Below are positions 1 to 10,130 of a stretch of DNA of 64,000 nt, in pieces. Numbering within the stretch: the stretch's first letter is position 1; each line of letters starts with the position of its first letter. The stretch comes from Pedobacter africanus (GTDB lineage Bacteria; Bacteroidota; Bacteroidia; Sphingobacteriales; Sphingobacteriaceae): the NCBI RefSeq assembly GCF_900176535.1, contig NZ_FWXT01000006.1, forward strand, positions 1 through 64,000, given 5' to 3'. The notes under the pieces are model-generated. The model searched no databases and had not been told where the DNA came from. It saw only the letters and a program-made list of their open reading frames with translations. Position numbers and translations under genes: made by a program.

Positions 1-2999
1 GCCACCACTCCTGGTGGTACAGGCCTTACACCGGTACTTTCAGATGATCCTGCCAAGCCAGGTACTGCAGATCCTACAGTAATTGCTATTGCTGCCAATG
101 CAGGCCTAAGCCTGAGCAAGGTTGCCACCAATACAGGCAGCAAGGCAGGCGATGTGATCAATTACAGTATGGTGCTGAGCAATACGGGCAATGTAACTTT
201 AAGCAATGTTACGGTAAGTGATGCGGGCGCAGATGCGGGCAGCATTAGCCCTGCGGCTATAGCCAGCCTTGCTCCGGGCGCTAGCGCCACGGTAACGGCC
301 AGCCATACCTTAAGCCAGGCCGAGGTAAATGCAGGCAGCTACAGCAACCAGGCCAGCGTGCTGGGTAGCACTCCTGGCGGAACAACGCTTACACCTGTAC
401 TTTCGGATGATCCGAATACGACTGCTGTTCAGGATGCCACGCACATTACCATTTTGCCGAGGGGAAGTCTGAGCCTAAGCAAAGCCGCAGGCAATACCGG
501 GAATAAGGCAGGCGATGTAATCAATTACACATTGGTGGTTAAAAATACCGGAAACGTAACCTTAACCGACATTCATGTTGATGATGCCGGTGCTGATGCC
601 GGAAGTGTGAATCCGGCAACCATAGCCAGCCTGGCACCAAATGCAAGTGCTACGGTTACGGCCAGCTATACTTTAACCCAGGCCGATGTAGATGCCGGAA
701 ACTATGCTAACCAGGCAGGTGCAAAAGGTAAAATGCCAGACGGATCGGTATTGAATGCCGTGGTTTCTGATAACCCGGCCACACCTGCACCTGATGATGC
801 TACAGTAATTTTAATTGCGCCTGCTGCACAACTTAATTTAACAAAGGTTGCCAGCAATACAGGCAGTAAGGCAGGCGATGTGATCAATTACAGTATGGTG
901 GTTAGCAATACGGGCAATGTAACTTTAAGCAACGTTACGGTAAGTGATGCGGGCGCAGATGCAGGCAGCATCAGCCCTGCGGTTATAACCAGCCTGGCGC
1001 CTGGCGCCAGTGCCACGATAACGGCCAGCCATACCTTAAGCCAGGCCGAAATAAATGCGGGCAGCTACAGCAACCAGGCCAGCGTAGCGGCCACCACTCC
1101 TGGTGGAACAAGGCTTACACCTGTACTTTCAGATGATCCGGGCAAGCCGGGTACTGCAGACCCTACAGTAATTGCTATTGCGGCCAATGCAGGCCTAAGC
1201 CTGAGCAAGGTTGCTACCAATACAGGCAGCAAAGCAGGCGATGTGCTCAATTATAGTATGATGCTGAGCAATACGGGCAATGTAACTTTAAGCAATGTTA
1301 CGGTGACAGATGCGGGCGCAGATGCGGGCAGCATTAGCCCTGCGGCTATAGCCAGCCTTGCTCCGGGTGCTATGGTTACTGTAACGGCCAGCCATACCTT
1401 AAGCCAGGCCGAGGTAAATGCAGGCAGCTACAGCAACCAGGCCCGCGTGCTGGGTAGCACTCCTGGCGGAACAACGCTTACACCGATACTTTCGGATAAT
1501 CCAAATACCCCGGCCCCTAACGATGCGACCCTTAGCCTTATAGCTGCTGATGCCCGGATGGCTTTAACGAAGATAGCCGACAACACAGGCAGTAAGGCAG
1601 GCGATGTGATCAATTATACTTTGGTGGTGAGCAATACAGGCAATGTAACTTTAAGCAATGTTGCCTTGACTGATGCGGGCGCAGATGCAGGCAGCATCAG
1701 CCCTGCTTCAATTGCCAGTTTGGCCCCTGGTGCCAGCATTACAGTAAAGGCCAGGCATACTTTAAGCCAGGCCGAGGTAAATGCGGGCAGCTACAGCAAC
1801 CAGGCCCGCGTAACTGCGCTTACTCCTGGTGGCATAACCATGCCTCCGGTAAGTTCAGATGACCCGGCTACTCCAGGCTCTGAAGATCCTACCGTAATCT
1901 CTATTGCCAGGAACGGCTCATTAACCCTAACCAAGGCGGCCAATAATACGGGCAGCCGGGCAGGAGATGTCATAAACTATACCCTTTTGGTTACCAATAC
2001 AGGAAATGTAACCCTGGCTAATATTGTGGTAACAGATGCAGGGGCAGACGCGGGCAGTATTTTACCTGCCAGCATTGCAGCGCTGGCCCCTGGCGCTTCG
2101 GCAACCCTAACAGCAAGTCATACACTTAGCCAGGCCGAGGTAAATGCAGGCCGTTACAGTAACCAGGCCAGTGCAACCGCCACAACCTTTGGTGGTACTG
2201 CCCTGCCTCCGGTATCGTCAGACGACCCTGCCACCCCTGCCCCGGGAGATGCAACGGTAATTGGCATTGCAGCATCAGCATCGATGCGGTTCAGCAAAGT
2301 TGCAGACCACATAGGCACCAAGGCAGGAGAGGTAATCAGTTACAGGTTGCTGCTAACCAATACCGGCAATGTAACTTTGTCTGCTATTGCGGTAACAGAT
2401 CCGGGAGCTGATGCGGGCAGCATTGCGCCTGGTACCATTGCCAGCCTGGCGCCAAAAGACAGTATAGCTGTTGCGGCCAGGCATACGCTAACGCAGCAAG
2501 ATATAGACAACGGATTTTACAGCAACCAGGCCAGGGTAACCGCAAATACACCTGCAGGAACACCATTGGCGGCCTTATTTTCAGACGATCCGGCCAGCTC
2601 TGCTGCAAGCGACCCTACCGTAACTGCGCTCATACAAATCGGGTCGTTAAACTTTACCAAAGCTGCCATCAATACTGCAGGTAAATCGGGCGATGTGATC
2701 AATTACAGGATGGTGCTTACCAATACGGGCAACGCCACCTTGAATAACCTCAGGATAACAGATGCCGGAGCAGATGCAGGCAGCATTAACCCGGCTATTG
2801 TGAGTACACTGGCGCCGAATGCATCAGCTACCATAACTGCCAGACATACGCTGAGCCAGTCTGATGTAGATGCAGGGCTGTTCAAAAATCAGGCGAGCAT
2901 AAGTGGTGCGCTACCAAATCGCACAGCCCTGCCCATCCTCCGGTCAGACGATCCGGCTACCACGCTTTCGGGTGATTCTACTACCAGCCTGATTGGCAC
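1..2999 (+). repeat. Tandem 363-bp coding repeats (121-aa DUF11 units)
   Basis: About eight copies of a 363-bp unit lie head to tail; equivalent points recur near 106, 469, 832, 1195, 1558, 1921, 2284 and 2647. Units starting near 106 and 1195 are nearly identical at the DNA level over long stretches, while neighbours are more diverged. That pattern suggests recent unequal crossing-over or gene conversion within the array. Copy number may vary between strains, and short-read assembly could collapse it. Confidence 0.9.
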
Positions 3000-4374
3000 A
3001 AAAGCGATGCTTACACTGGTCAAAACAGCGGTACTTACTGGCAACACCATCAGCTATACCTTTACCATTAAAAATACAGGTAATGTATCGTTGCATAATG
3101 TAACCTTAACCGACGCAAAACTAGGAATTAGCAACAGGCCGGTAAATGTGGGAACGGCGCTTGTACCGGGTGCTGCTGTTAATGTAACGGAGCTGTACAA
3201 CGTTACTCCGGCCGATAATAATGCCGGAATAGTAACCAATACCGCTACAGTGAGGGCATTAACCTTGTCGGCCCAGGTGCTAACAGATATTTCCGGAACG
3301 GCCGAAGACAATGACCTGCCAACCAGTACCAATGTAAACAATGCAAGTTTAACCCTGCTCAAATCCGGCCCTTCAAATGCCGCTGCGGCCGAAAACATTG
3401 TATATACCCTTCAAATAGACAACAGGGGGGTAGCTGATGCAACAGGCGTTACCATAAGGGACCTGGTACCTGCAGAGCTGAAGTCTGTAAACTGGGGCAG
3501 TGTGGTAAATGGCGGGGCGGTCATCAGTTCGGGCGCAAGCGGAAATGTAAATGATGTTCAGCTCAGGGCCAATATTCCGGCAGGTGCTGGCATAACAGTA
3601 ACCATAACCGGTAAAACAGATGCCTCTTTTAGCGGCAAACTGCTAAATGTAGCCACGCTTACAACAGCTGTACCGGGTAGCCCGGTAGTTACCACAGCCC
3701 CTGTAGAAACGCAGGTAAGCCGGAAACCTGTGCTGGCCATTACCAAAACAGGCCCGCAAACCGCTAAATCCGGTGACCTTGTCACATACCTTGTAGAAGT
3801 GAGCAACAATGGTATAGGCGATGCACTGGCCTTAGCTATAAATGACAGGCTGAGCAATGAGCTGGTTAATGCAAGCTGGACAAGCAATGCCACAGGTGAG
3901 GCCAAAGTACTGAGCGGGGCCAGCGGAAGCGGCAACAGTGTAAGCATACTGGCCGACCTGCCTGCCGGGCCTGGCAATAAGGTTACATTAACCATTACCG
4001 GTACGGTATTAAAATCCTTTACTGGTAAAATTGTGAACACCGCCAGTGCTGTACCTTCAGAGGGTTTACCGGAAGTATTGAGCAATACGGTTGAAACAGT
4101 GGTAGCTGTATCCGACTTTGTGATCCCTAACATCATTACGCCAAACAACGACGGCGACAACGATACCTTCAAAATCAAGGGACTGGAAAACTATCCGGGT
4201 ACCCAGGTGCTGGTGTTTAACCGATGGGGCAATGAGGTATACAGAAGTAACAACTACACGAACGACTGGGACGGCAGCCAGCTTAACGAAGGCACCTATT
4301 ACTACCTGGTTAACCGTAAAGAAAAATCGGGTACTGTTACGGTATTTAAAGGATGGCTGTTTATTAAAAGGTAA
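1..4374 (+). CDS. Giant DUF11-repeat adhesin with T9SS type B (gliding-motility) C-terminal domain, 5' truncated
   Basis: The reading frame is already open at base 1, so the true start lies upstream; the first in-window start-like codon (GTG 154) is inside a repeat and is not the start. The protein is a string of about 121-residue DUF11-like beta-sandwich repeats (key motif N-T-G-N-V-T-L, then D-A-G-A-D-A-G-S-I), followed by three more diverged DUF11 units (about 3000-4110). The last ~85 residues begin VIPNIITPNNDGDNDTF and contain VFNRWGNEVY and NDWDG; this is the CHU_C / gliding-motility-associated C-terminal domain, a type B T9SS export signal. The product is therefore inferred to be a very large secreted surface adhesin. 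PorP/SprF and OmpA genes follow within 30 bp, the usual partner set for type B cargo. Confidence 0.93.
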   Translation, partial: ATTPGGTGLTPVLSDDPAKPGTADPTVIAIAANAGLSLSKVATNTGSKAGDVINYSMVLSNTGNVTLSNVTVSDAGADAGSISPAAIASLAPGASATVTASHTLSQAEVNAGSYSNQASVLGSTPGGTTLTPVLSDDPNTTAVQDATHITILPRGSLSLSKAAGNTGNKAGDVINYTLVVKNTGNVTLTDIHVDDAGADAGSVNPATIASLAPNASATVTASYTLTQADVDAGNYANQAGAKGKMPDGSVLNAVVSDNPATPAPDDATVILIAPAAQLNLTKVASNTGSKAGDVINYSMVVSNTGNVTLSNVTVSDAGADAGSISPAVITSLAPGASATITASHTLSQAEINAGSYSNQASVAATTPGGTRLTPVLSDDPGKPGTADPTVIAIAANAGLSLSKVATNTGSKAGDVLNYSMMLSNTGNVTLSNVTVTDAGADAGSISPAAIASLAPGAMVTVTASHTLSQAEVNAGSYSNQARVLGSTPGGTTLTPILSDNPNTPAPNDATLSLIAADARMALTKIADNTGSKAGDVINYTLVVSNTGNVTLSNVALTDAGADAGSISPASIASLAPGASITVKARHTLSQAEVNAGSYSNQARVTALTPGGITMPPVSSDDPATPGSEDPTVISIARNGSLTLTKAANNTGSRAGDVINYTLLVTNTGNVTLANIVVTDAGADAGSILPASIAALAPGASATLTASHTLSQAEVNAGRYSNQASATATTFGGTALPPVSSDDPATPAPGDATVIGIAASASMRFSKVADHIGTKAGEVISYRLLLTNTGNVTLSAIAVTDPGADAGSIAPGTIASLAPKDSIAVAARHTLTQQDIDNGFYSNQARVTANTPAGTPLAALFSDDPASSAASDPTVTALIQIGSLNFTKAAINTAGKSGDVINYRMVLTNTGNATLNNLRITDAGADAGSINPAIVSTLAPNASATITARHTLSQSDVDAGLFKNQASISGALPNRTALPILRSDDPATTLSGDSTTSLIGTKAMLTLVKTAVLTGNTISYTFTIKNTGNVSLHNVTLTDAKLGISNRPVNVGTALVPGAAVNVTELYNVTPADNNAGIVTNTATVRALTLSAQVLTDISGTAEDNDLPTSTNVNNASLTLLKSGPSNAAAAENIVYTLQIDNRGVADATGVTIRDLVPAELKSVNWGSVVNGGAVISSGASGNVNDVQLRANIPAGAGITVTITGKTDASFSGKLLNVATLTTAVPGSPVVTTAPVETQVSRKPVLAITKTGPQTAKSGDLVTYLVEVSNNGIGDALALAINDRLSNELVNASWTSNATGEAKVLSGASGSGNSVSILADLPAGPGNKVTLTITGTVLKSFTGKIVNTASAVPSEGLPEVLSNTVETVVAVSDFVIPNIITPNNDGDNDTFKIKGLENYPGTQVLVFNRWGNEVYRSNNYTNDWDGSQLNEGTYYYLVNRKEKSGTVTVFKGWLFIKR

Positions 4375-4383
4375 GGAGAAGAT

Positions 4384-5388
4384 ATGAAAGATTTAAAAAG
4401 ACATAGTGTACTGTTTGTGCTCCTTTTAAGTATAAATGTATTTGGCACAACCGCTGTAATGGCGCAGCAAACCATACAGTTTAGCCAATATGTGTTTAAC
4501 GGACTGGCCGTTAACCCGGCCTATGCAGGTTATAAGGAAGACCTTACCGTAAACCTGAGTTTCCGCTCGCAATGGGTGGGCATAGACGGGGCGCCGCGCA
4601 CCGGTACGGCATCGGTAGACGGGCTTACCCGCAACCCCGACAAAAAAGTAGGGCTGGGGTTGATTGCAACAACCGACAGGCTGGGCCCGCAGAATACTTC
4701 ATCGGTATATGCCAATTATGCCTACCGCCTGCGCATAGATGAAGACGACACCAAACGCCTGTGTTTTGGCCTTGCTTTTGGCGCCACGCAGTACAACCTG
4801 GACGGGTCTAAGTTCATTGCCACCGATCCGGGCGATGGCACTGTACCTGTGGGCAACCAGAGCAAGCTCTCGCCCGACCTGCGCTTTGGGATCTACTTCT
4901 ATACGCCTAAGTTCTATATCGGGGCCTCGGCGGTAGACCTCCTCACCACCGGCCGTAATATGGTCACGACCGATAACTACAGCATCATTAAACAGGTACG
5001 GCACCTTTATTTAACCGGTGGGGTAATGCTGCCTTTGTCGGAGTCGTTTGACCTGAAACCAACCTTTATGATCAAGGAGGATTTTAAAGGCCCAACCAAT
5101 CTGGACCTCAACGCTTACTTGCTCATCAATAAAATAGTATGGCTGGGGGCGTCTTACCGTACCGGGCTTAAGCTTTGGAACAAGACTAATCTGCAGAACG
5201 GGCTGGATCAGAACGATGCCATTTCGGGTATTGTAGAGGTCTTTATCAACCCCCGCTTCAGGGTAGGCTACTCTTACGATTATACCACCAGCAAGCTGTC
5301 TAACTACCAGCAAGGCTCGCACGAGATTTCGGTAAGCTTTAGCCTGCAGGGCAAAAAAGAAAGGGCATTGAGCCCACGTTATTTTTAA
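4384..5388 (+). CDS. PorP/SprF family type IX secretion membrane protein
   Basis: 334 aa with a signal peptide (cleavage after AVMAQ) followed by QQTIQFSQYVFNGLAVNPAYAGYKEDL, the hallmark N-terminus of the PorP/SprF family. The rest is an outer-membrane beta-barrel with repeated glycine/aromatic strands and an ending of alternating residues typical of barrels. In the family these proteins work with T9SS to export or anchor a specific type B cargo, and the gene starts 9 bp after the CHU_C adhesin. A GGAG ribosome site precedes the ATG. It is probably the dedicated partner of the upstream adhesin, in one operon with the OmpA protein downstream. Confidence 0.93.
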   Translation: MKDLKRHSVLFVLLLSINVFGTTAVMAQQTIQFSQYVFNGLAVNPAYAGYKEDLTVNLSFRSQWVGIDGAPRTGTASVDGLTRNPDKKVGLGLIATTDRLGPQNTSSVYANYAYRLRIDEDDTKRLCFGLAFGATQYNLDGSKFIATDPGDGTVPVGNQSKLSPDLRFGIYFYTPKFYIGASAVDLLTTGRNMVTTDNYSIIKQVRHLYLTGGVMLPLSESFDLKPTFMIKEDFKGPTNLDLNAYLLINKIVWLGASYRTGLKLWNKTNLQNGLDQNDAISGIVEVFINPRFRVGYSYDYTTSKLSNYQQGSHEISVSFSLQGKKERALSPRYF

Positions 5389-5399
5389 GCCGGAAAACC

Positions 5400-7136
5400 A
5401 TGAAAAGAATCCTCATTCTCCATATCATCATCCTTATGCTGGGCAGCCTTGCCCAGGCACAGGAGCAGCTGAACAAAAGGCAGCAGGCCGATCTGCTCTT
5501 TAACCGTTACCAGTATTACAATGCGGCAAGGCTATATAGTAGTCTGGCCCTTAAAAAGAACCCTGACGTAAAGCTGCTGGAAAGGCTGGCCACCTGCTAC
5601 CGCAAAATGAACAACTATGAAGCTGCCGAGAAGTGGTACGCCCTTGCTGTTGCAGACCCCAAAGCAGAGCTGCTTACGCACTATTATTATGCCGAAGCGT
5701 TACTGAGCAACCAGAAGTTTGAAGCAGCCAAAGCGGCCTATCAAACCTATGGGGCCAGGGGCGGTGCAGCTGCAGAAGTGGCCTTAAAAACAGCTTCCTG
5801 CGATAGCGCTGCAGTATGGCTAAACCAGCCCAGCCGGTATACCGTAAACAATGCAAAGGCGCTGAACAGCAAGTATGCCGATTGGGGCTTGGGCTATGGC
5901 CTGGCCCGCGCACTGGTTTTTACTTCCGAGCGGCCTGCAGACAGCCTGCTGAAATACAACGACATTTACCGCTGGAACGGCAACCCATGGCTCAAGCTCT
6001 TTTCTGCCAGTCCGGACGGTAAGGTGATCAACGAGCTGCCGGTACTCCGCAAAGCCTACTCTTCTTTTATTACCGACTACCATGTTGGGCCTATGGTGCT
6101 CAACTCCACCGAAGATACCGCCTACGTAACCATTGCCACGCGCGCCTATGCCAATACCCTGCCGGTAGATCAGCGGCTCCGCAAAAACGATGAACGCCTG
6201 TATACACGCAGGCTGGAGCTGATCATTGCCGTTAAAACAGATGGGCGCTGGGGCTACCTCAAAGACTTTCCTTACAACAATGTAAAGGCCTATTCGCTGG
6301 GCAATGCTGCCTTGGCCAAAAATGGTAATGTGTTGTATTTTACTTCCGATATGCCGGGCGGAATGGGCAAAACAGACATCTGGTTTACTGAAAAACAGCC
6401 CGATGGCAGCTGGGGCAAACCTTTAAACTGCGGTCCGGCCATCAATACCGCCGAAGAAGAATCTTTCCCTACCATAGGGGCGCAGGGCGAATTGTATTAT
6501 TCATCAAAAGGAAAAACGGGCATGGGTGGCTATGATATCTATACCAGCACAGGAGAAAAAGCCAGCTGGTCGGTCCCGCTGAACCTGAAATATCCTGTAA
6601 ATACCACCTACGATGACTTTTACTTCAGCACAGCCGATGGCCTTACCGGCTACCTTTCTTCCAACCGCAGGGGAGGGCTGGGAGATGATGACATTTACAG
6701 CTTTAGCTACAAAGCTCCCAAAGTGGTTAAGCCTGAGCCTCAAAAACCGGTAGATACCATAAAATATGAAGTAGGGAAGACCTATGTGCTGAAAGACATT
6801 TATTACGACTTTGACAAATCAAACATCAGGCTTGATGCCGCAAAAGAGCTGGATAAGCTGGTCACCATATTAAATGAACATCCGGCAATGCACATCGAAC
6901 TCGGCTCGCATACCGACAGCAGGGGTAACGATGATTATAACCTCCGCCTGTCTCAGCGCAGGGCCGAATCGGCAGTGGCCTACCTCATCAGTAAAGGTAT
7001 TGAACGCGGCAGGCTTAGTGCCAGGGGATATGGGGAAACGATGCTGGTGAACAGCTGTAGCAATGGGGTTAAATGCAGCGAAGCCGAACATCAGGCCAAC
7101 AGGAGAACGGAGTTTAAGGTTACTAAAACAAAGTAA
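5400..7136 (+). CDS. OmpA-family protein with TPR and PD40 beta-propeller domains
   Basis: 578 aa. A signal peptide (ends LAQAQ) is followed by TPR-like helices (about 20-130), then WD40-like PD40 repeats (about 160-430) with typical pieces such as LYFTSDMPGGMGKTDIW and YLSSNRRGGLGDDDIY. The C-terminus (about 455-578) is an OmpA domain: YYDFDKSNIR, SHTDSRG and NLRLSQRRAESAVAYL, with the D and R residues that bind diaminopimelate in peptidoglycan. It lies 11 bp after PorP/SprF, giving the familiar adhesin-PorP-OmpA operon. The likely role is to tie the T9SS surface complex to the cell wall. Confidence 0.93.
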   Translation: MKRILILHIIILMLGSLAQAQEQLNKRQQADLLFNRYQYYNAARLYSSLALKKNPDVKLLERLATCYRKMNNYEAAEKWYALAVADPKAELLTHYYYAEALLSNQKFEAAKAAYQTYGARGGAAAEVALKTASCDSAAVWLNQPSRYTVNNAKALNSKYADWGLGYGLARALVFTSERPADSLLKYNDIYRWNGNPWLKLFSASPDGKVINELPVLRKAYSSFITDYHVGPMVLNSTEDTAYVTIATRAYANTLPVDQRLRKNDERLYTRRLELIIAVKTDGRWGYLKDFPYNNVKAYSLGNAALAKNGNVLYFTSDMPGGMGKTDIWFTEKQPDGSWGKPLNCGPAINTAEEESFPTIGAQGELYYSSKGKTGMGGYDIYTSTGEKASWSVPLNLKYPVNTTYDDFYFSTADGLTGYLSSNRRGGLGDDDIYSFSYKAPKVVKPEPQKPVDTIKYEVGKTYVLKDIYYDFDKSNIRLDAAKELDKLVTILNEHPAMHIELGSHTDSRGNDDYNLRLSQRRAESAVAYLISKGIERGRLSARGYGETMLVNSCSNGVKCSEAEHQANRRTEFKVTKTK

Positions 7137-7165
7137 GGAGCGGCTTATTGCCCCTTACTTTTCTT
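7130..7165. terminator. Bidirectional terminator containing both stop codons
   Basis: A 9-bp perfect stem (AAAGTAAGG 7130-7138 with CCTTACTTT 7153-7161) sits between two converging genes. It has A/T-rich flanks on both sides. The TAA of the OmpA gene (7134-7136) and that of the opposing serine hydrolase gene (7155-7157) both lie in the stem. Confidence 0.7.
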
Positions 7166-8249
7166 TACCTAATGCTTTAAGGGCCAAAGCTGCAATGTCA
7201 GTGGTTAATTTCGTAGGCGAATTGCAATCGCAGTTACTCAGGCCTACAACATATATATCCTCCTCAGGGATATAGATGCCCATGGTTTTAAACCCAAAAA
7301 TACTGCCTCCATGTTCGCGCGTTGCCCTGCCATTTAATGTTTTAAGGTGCCAGCCGTAACCATAGGTAAATTCCTCGCCGTTGTTTAATCTGTACCTGCT
7401 AAAAGCCTTCCTGGTTTCTTGTTCACTAAGCAGTAAATGCTTGTTTAATGCCTCCTGCCATTTAAGCAGATCCTCGGAGGTCGACATCAGTGCACCCGAA
7501 GCAAAAGGAACGCTAAAACTGATTGTCGTTTTATTTACATAACCTGTTGTTTTCTTGTGGTACCCGTAAGCCCTGTTAAGGATTACTTTCCTGTCGCTTG
7601 CATAGCAGGATTGTTTCATGCCTGCCTTCTCGAAAATCTGTTTGTTTATAAAATCTTCATACGTTCCCCCCGAAACCAGCTCAATGATATAGCCCAGTAA
7701 TACATAACCGGAATTGTTGTACTCAAACTTCTCCCCGGGTAAAAAATCAACCTTCTCGTTTTTAAAGAAATCAACCATCATCCTGGGCGTCATGTCTTTC
7801 TGGGCAATCTCTGGCAAAGACTTCATCTTTGTGAAATCCCTGATGCCTGATGTATGTGTCAGTAAATGGTGCAGTGTTATTTTATCCCCCTGCGGATAAT
7901 CAGGTACATACTTTGAAAGGGGATCGCTTACTGCCAATTTTCCCTGCTCCTCCAGCATCAGTATAGCTATGGCAGTAAACTGCTTGGTCATAGAACCCAG
8001 CTGGAACACATGCTCAGGTGCCATAGCCGCATTCAGCTCCAGGTTGGCCTTACCAAATGCTTTTTCATAAACAGGTTTGCCATGCTGCGCTACCATAAAA
8101 ACGCCGCCGGGGCCGTCATTTCCAGCAAAATCCTTTCGTATCAGGCTGTCTATTTTAGCTTCAAGGCTTTGGGCAGAAGCGGTATACGAGATGCTAAAAA
8201 TAAAAACTGATATTAATAGCAGGCTGCATAGGGTCTTATATCTGATCAT
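7155..8249 (-). CDS. Secreted serine hydrolase, beta-lactamase class C-like (PF00144)
   Basis: 364 aa with a signal peptide ending TASAQ. The serine beta-lactamase/PBP fold motifs are present: SxxK as S86-M-T-K89 (LGSMTKQFTAIAI), Y-x-N as YNNSGYVLLG near 179, and HGG (REHGGSIFGF) near 319 in place of KTG. This set is typical of the broad class C-like esterase/peptidase family rather than of true resistance enzymes, so the substrate is unknown. The gene stands alone, converging on the OmpA gene and diverging from the ROK gene. Confidence 0.9.
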   Translation of the reverse strand: MIRYKTLCSLLLISVFIFSISYTASAQSLEAKIDSLIRKDFAGNDGPGGVFMVAQHGKPVYEKAFGKANLELNAAMAPEHVFQLGSMTKQFTAIAILMLEEQGKLAVSDPLSKYVPDYPQGDKITLHHLLTHTSGIRDFTKMKSLPEIAQKDMTPRMMVDFFKNEKVDFLPGEKFEYNNSGYVLLGYIIELVSGGTYEDFINKQIFEKAGMKQSCYASDRKVILNRAYGYHKKTTGYVNKTTISFSVPFASGALMSTSEDLLKWQEALNKHLLLSEQETRKAFSRYRLNNGEEFTYGYGWHLKTLNGRATREHGGSIFGFKTMGIYIPEEDIYVVGLSNCDCNSPTKLTTDIAALALKALGKEK

Positions 8250-8405
8250 ATTTATGGGGATAGCTGTTGATTAGACCCAGCAGGGGAGCAGGATGTTACA
8301 ATGGTGGAATAAAGCATTAATTAAAATTTTAAAAAATCTGGTAAAACATTTTAATAAAGCAGTTTAATTAGCTTTATTTGAAAAGAGAACCAGATTTAAC
8401 TATTC

Positions 8406-9275
8406 ATGGCTTTAAACAAACAGGTACCCTTTATCGGGGTAGACATTGGCGGTTCGCACATTACCGCTGCACAGGTAGATTGTACGGCTTTCAGCGTAAT
8501 AACAGAGAGCTTGAAGCGCGAGCGTGTGGCATCTAAAGACAGTGCCCAGGTTATTTTTGATGCCTGGACAGCAGCCTTACTGCCTTTAATAAAAGGCTTT
8601 TCTGCCACAGAAATCAAAATAGGCATTGCTATGCCAGGCCCTTTTAATTATAAGGAGGGCATAGCCTTGTTTAAAAATGTAAAGAAATATGATTCCCTGT
8701 ATGGTATCGATGTAGGTAAAGTGCTGTCAGAACGCCTGGACATTCCGCGCAACCACATCATTTTTATCAACGATGCCGAGGCTTTCCTGGGGGGCGAACT
8801 TGCAGCTGGTGCAGCGGCAGGTAAGCAAAAAGCAATCGGTATTACCTTAGGTACGGGCCTGGGCTCGGCCAGTAATTGCAAGGGCGATGTTGTAGATGTA
8901 AACCGGGCAGCACTGCCTTTTCTGGACCAACATGCCGAGGAATACCTTTCTACCAGGTGGTTTTTGGGCAGGTATCATGAGCTTACCGGGCATGAGCTTA
9001 AAAATGTGGAAGAACTTTTGGCTGCCGCTGAGCCGGGCTTAAAGGACCAGATATTTGACGAATTTGCAACCAACCTGGCTAGCTTTATCAATGATTTCAT
9101 TGCCGATGAAGATCCTGAAGTGCTGATTATAGGGGGCAATATTGCCCGCACCTGGGACCATTTTATGCCGCGTTTGGAGCAGCTCATCGTCAATAAAAAT
9201 GTAGTCATTAATCAAACCAAGATGTGGGAAAGTGCAGCCCTGGTAGGCGCTGCATGCATATGGTCAAATCAATAA
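8406..9275 (+). CDS. ROK family sugar kinase-like protein
   Basis: 289 aa. The N-terminal phosphate loop GVDIGGSHITAA and the second loop GITLGTGLGSA are those of the ASKHA fold in ROK (repressor, ORF, kinase) proteins. There is no N-terminal HTH, so it is an enzyme-type member, likely a glucokinase or similar. The zinc-binding CxCGxxGC motif common in the family is absent, which leaves substrate and activity less certain. It begins an operon with the esterase 12 bp downstream, hinting at a shared carbohydrate role. Confidence 0.88.
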   Translation: MALNKQVPFIGVDIGGSHITAAQVDCTAFSVITESLKRERVASKDSAQVIFDAWTAALLPLIKGFSATEIKIGIAMPGPFNYKEGIALFKNVKKYDSLYGIDVGKVLSERLDIPRNHIIFINDAEAFLGGELAAGAAAGKQKAIGITLGTGLGSASNCKGDVVDVNRAALPFLDQHAEEYLSTRWFLGRYHELTGHELKNVEELLAAAEPGLKDQIFDEFATNLASFINDFIADEDPEVLIIGGNIARTWDHFMPRLEQLIVNKNVVINQTKMWESAALVGAACIWSNQ

Positions 9276-9287
9276 TCGTTTTAAAAA

Positions 9288-10103
9288 ATGAGCAGATCTT
9301 TATTTGTATGTTGCCTTTTTTTGCTGTTTGGCACACAGCTAACTTTTGCTGCTAAGGTAGATACGGTGCAAACCTACAGTGCATCGATGAAGAAAAACAT
9401 TAAGGCTGTAGTGGTTACACCCGACAAGTACAGCGAAGGTAAAAGCTATCCTGTAGTGTATATTTTGCACGGGGCAGGTGGCAATTATGCCAACTGGATT
9501 ACCCGGGTGCCTGCACTTGCTGAATATGCAGATTTATACCAGACCATTCTGGTGTGTGCTGACGGTAATGTGTCCAGCTGGTATTTCGACAGCCCGGTAG
9601 ACTCGGCCTGGAAGTACGAGACTTATGTGGCTACCGAGCTGGTAAACTGGATAGACAGCCGTTACAAAACCATAAAAGACCGCAAAGGAAGGGCCATTAC
9701 GGGCCTGAGCATGGGTGGTCATGGCGCACTATACCTCTCTTTTAAGCATCAGGATGTATTTGGTGCTGCGGGCAGCATGAGCGGAGGGGTAGATTTTACG
9801 CCCTTTGCCTCGAACTGGAACATTGCCGAGCGCCTGGGCAGCTATAGCCAGTTTCCGCAACGCTGGAAAGAGAATACCATTGTTAACATGACCCATTTAC
9901 TGGTACCCAAGCGTTTGGCACTCATTATTGATTGTGGTAAAGAGGATTTCTTTTACACTGTGAATATGAAACTTCATGAGGAATTGCAGTACAATAACAT
10001 TCCGCATGACTTTATCATCAGGCCAGGTACGCACAACTGGGAATATTGGTCCAATGCCATAAAATACCAGCTGCTTTATTTTAGTGATTTTTTTAGGAAA
10101 TAA
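9288..10103 (+). CDS. Secreted alpha/beta-hydrolase esterase (esterase D / antigen 85-like)
   Basis: 271 aa with a signal peptide (ends LTFAAK). The nucleophile elbow GLSMGGHGAL places the catalytic Ser at about 141; candidate acid D215 or D220 (IIDCGKEDFF) and His249 (GTHNWEYW) complete the triad. YPVVYILHGAGGNYANW supplies the oxyanion region. This family includes carbohydrate esterases (feruloyl/acetyl-xylan type) and S-formylglutathione hydrolase-like enzymes; export and linkage to a ROK kinase favour a carbohydrate ester, but that is inference. Confidence 0.88.
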   Translation: MSRSLFVCCLFLLFGTQLTFAAKVDTVQTYSASMKKNIKAVVVTPDKYSEGKSYPVVYILHGAGGNYANWITRVPALAEYADLYQTILVCADGNVSSWYFDSPVDSAWKYETYVATELVNWIDSRYKTIKDRKGRAITGLSMGGHGALYLSFKHQDVFGAAGSMSGGVDFTPFASNWNIAERLGSYSQFPQRWKENTIVNMTHLLVPKRLALIIDCGKEDFFYTVNMKLHEELQYNNIPHDFIIRPGTHNWEYWSNAIKYQLLYFSDFFRK

Positions 10104-10130
10104 ACCGTTCTCTTCTGAGGCTGGAATAAA

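Noticed and set aside
3558..4178. 206-codon open frame on the minus strand inside the adhesin
   Set aside because: Low-complexity Val/Leu/Ser translation opposite the DUF11 repeats; the same shadow recurs every 363 bp.
7155..8249. Antibiotic-resistance beta-lactamase
   Set aside because: HGG instead of KTG and overall sequence fit the general serine hydrolase family; no reason to claim resistance.
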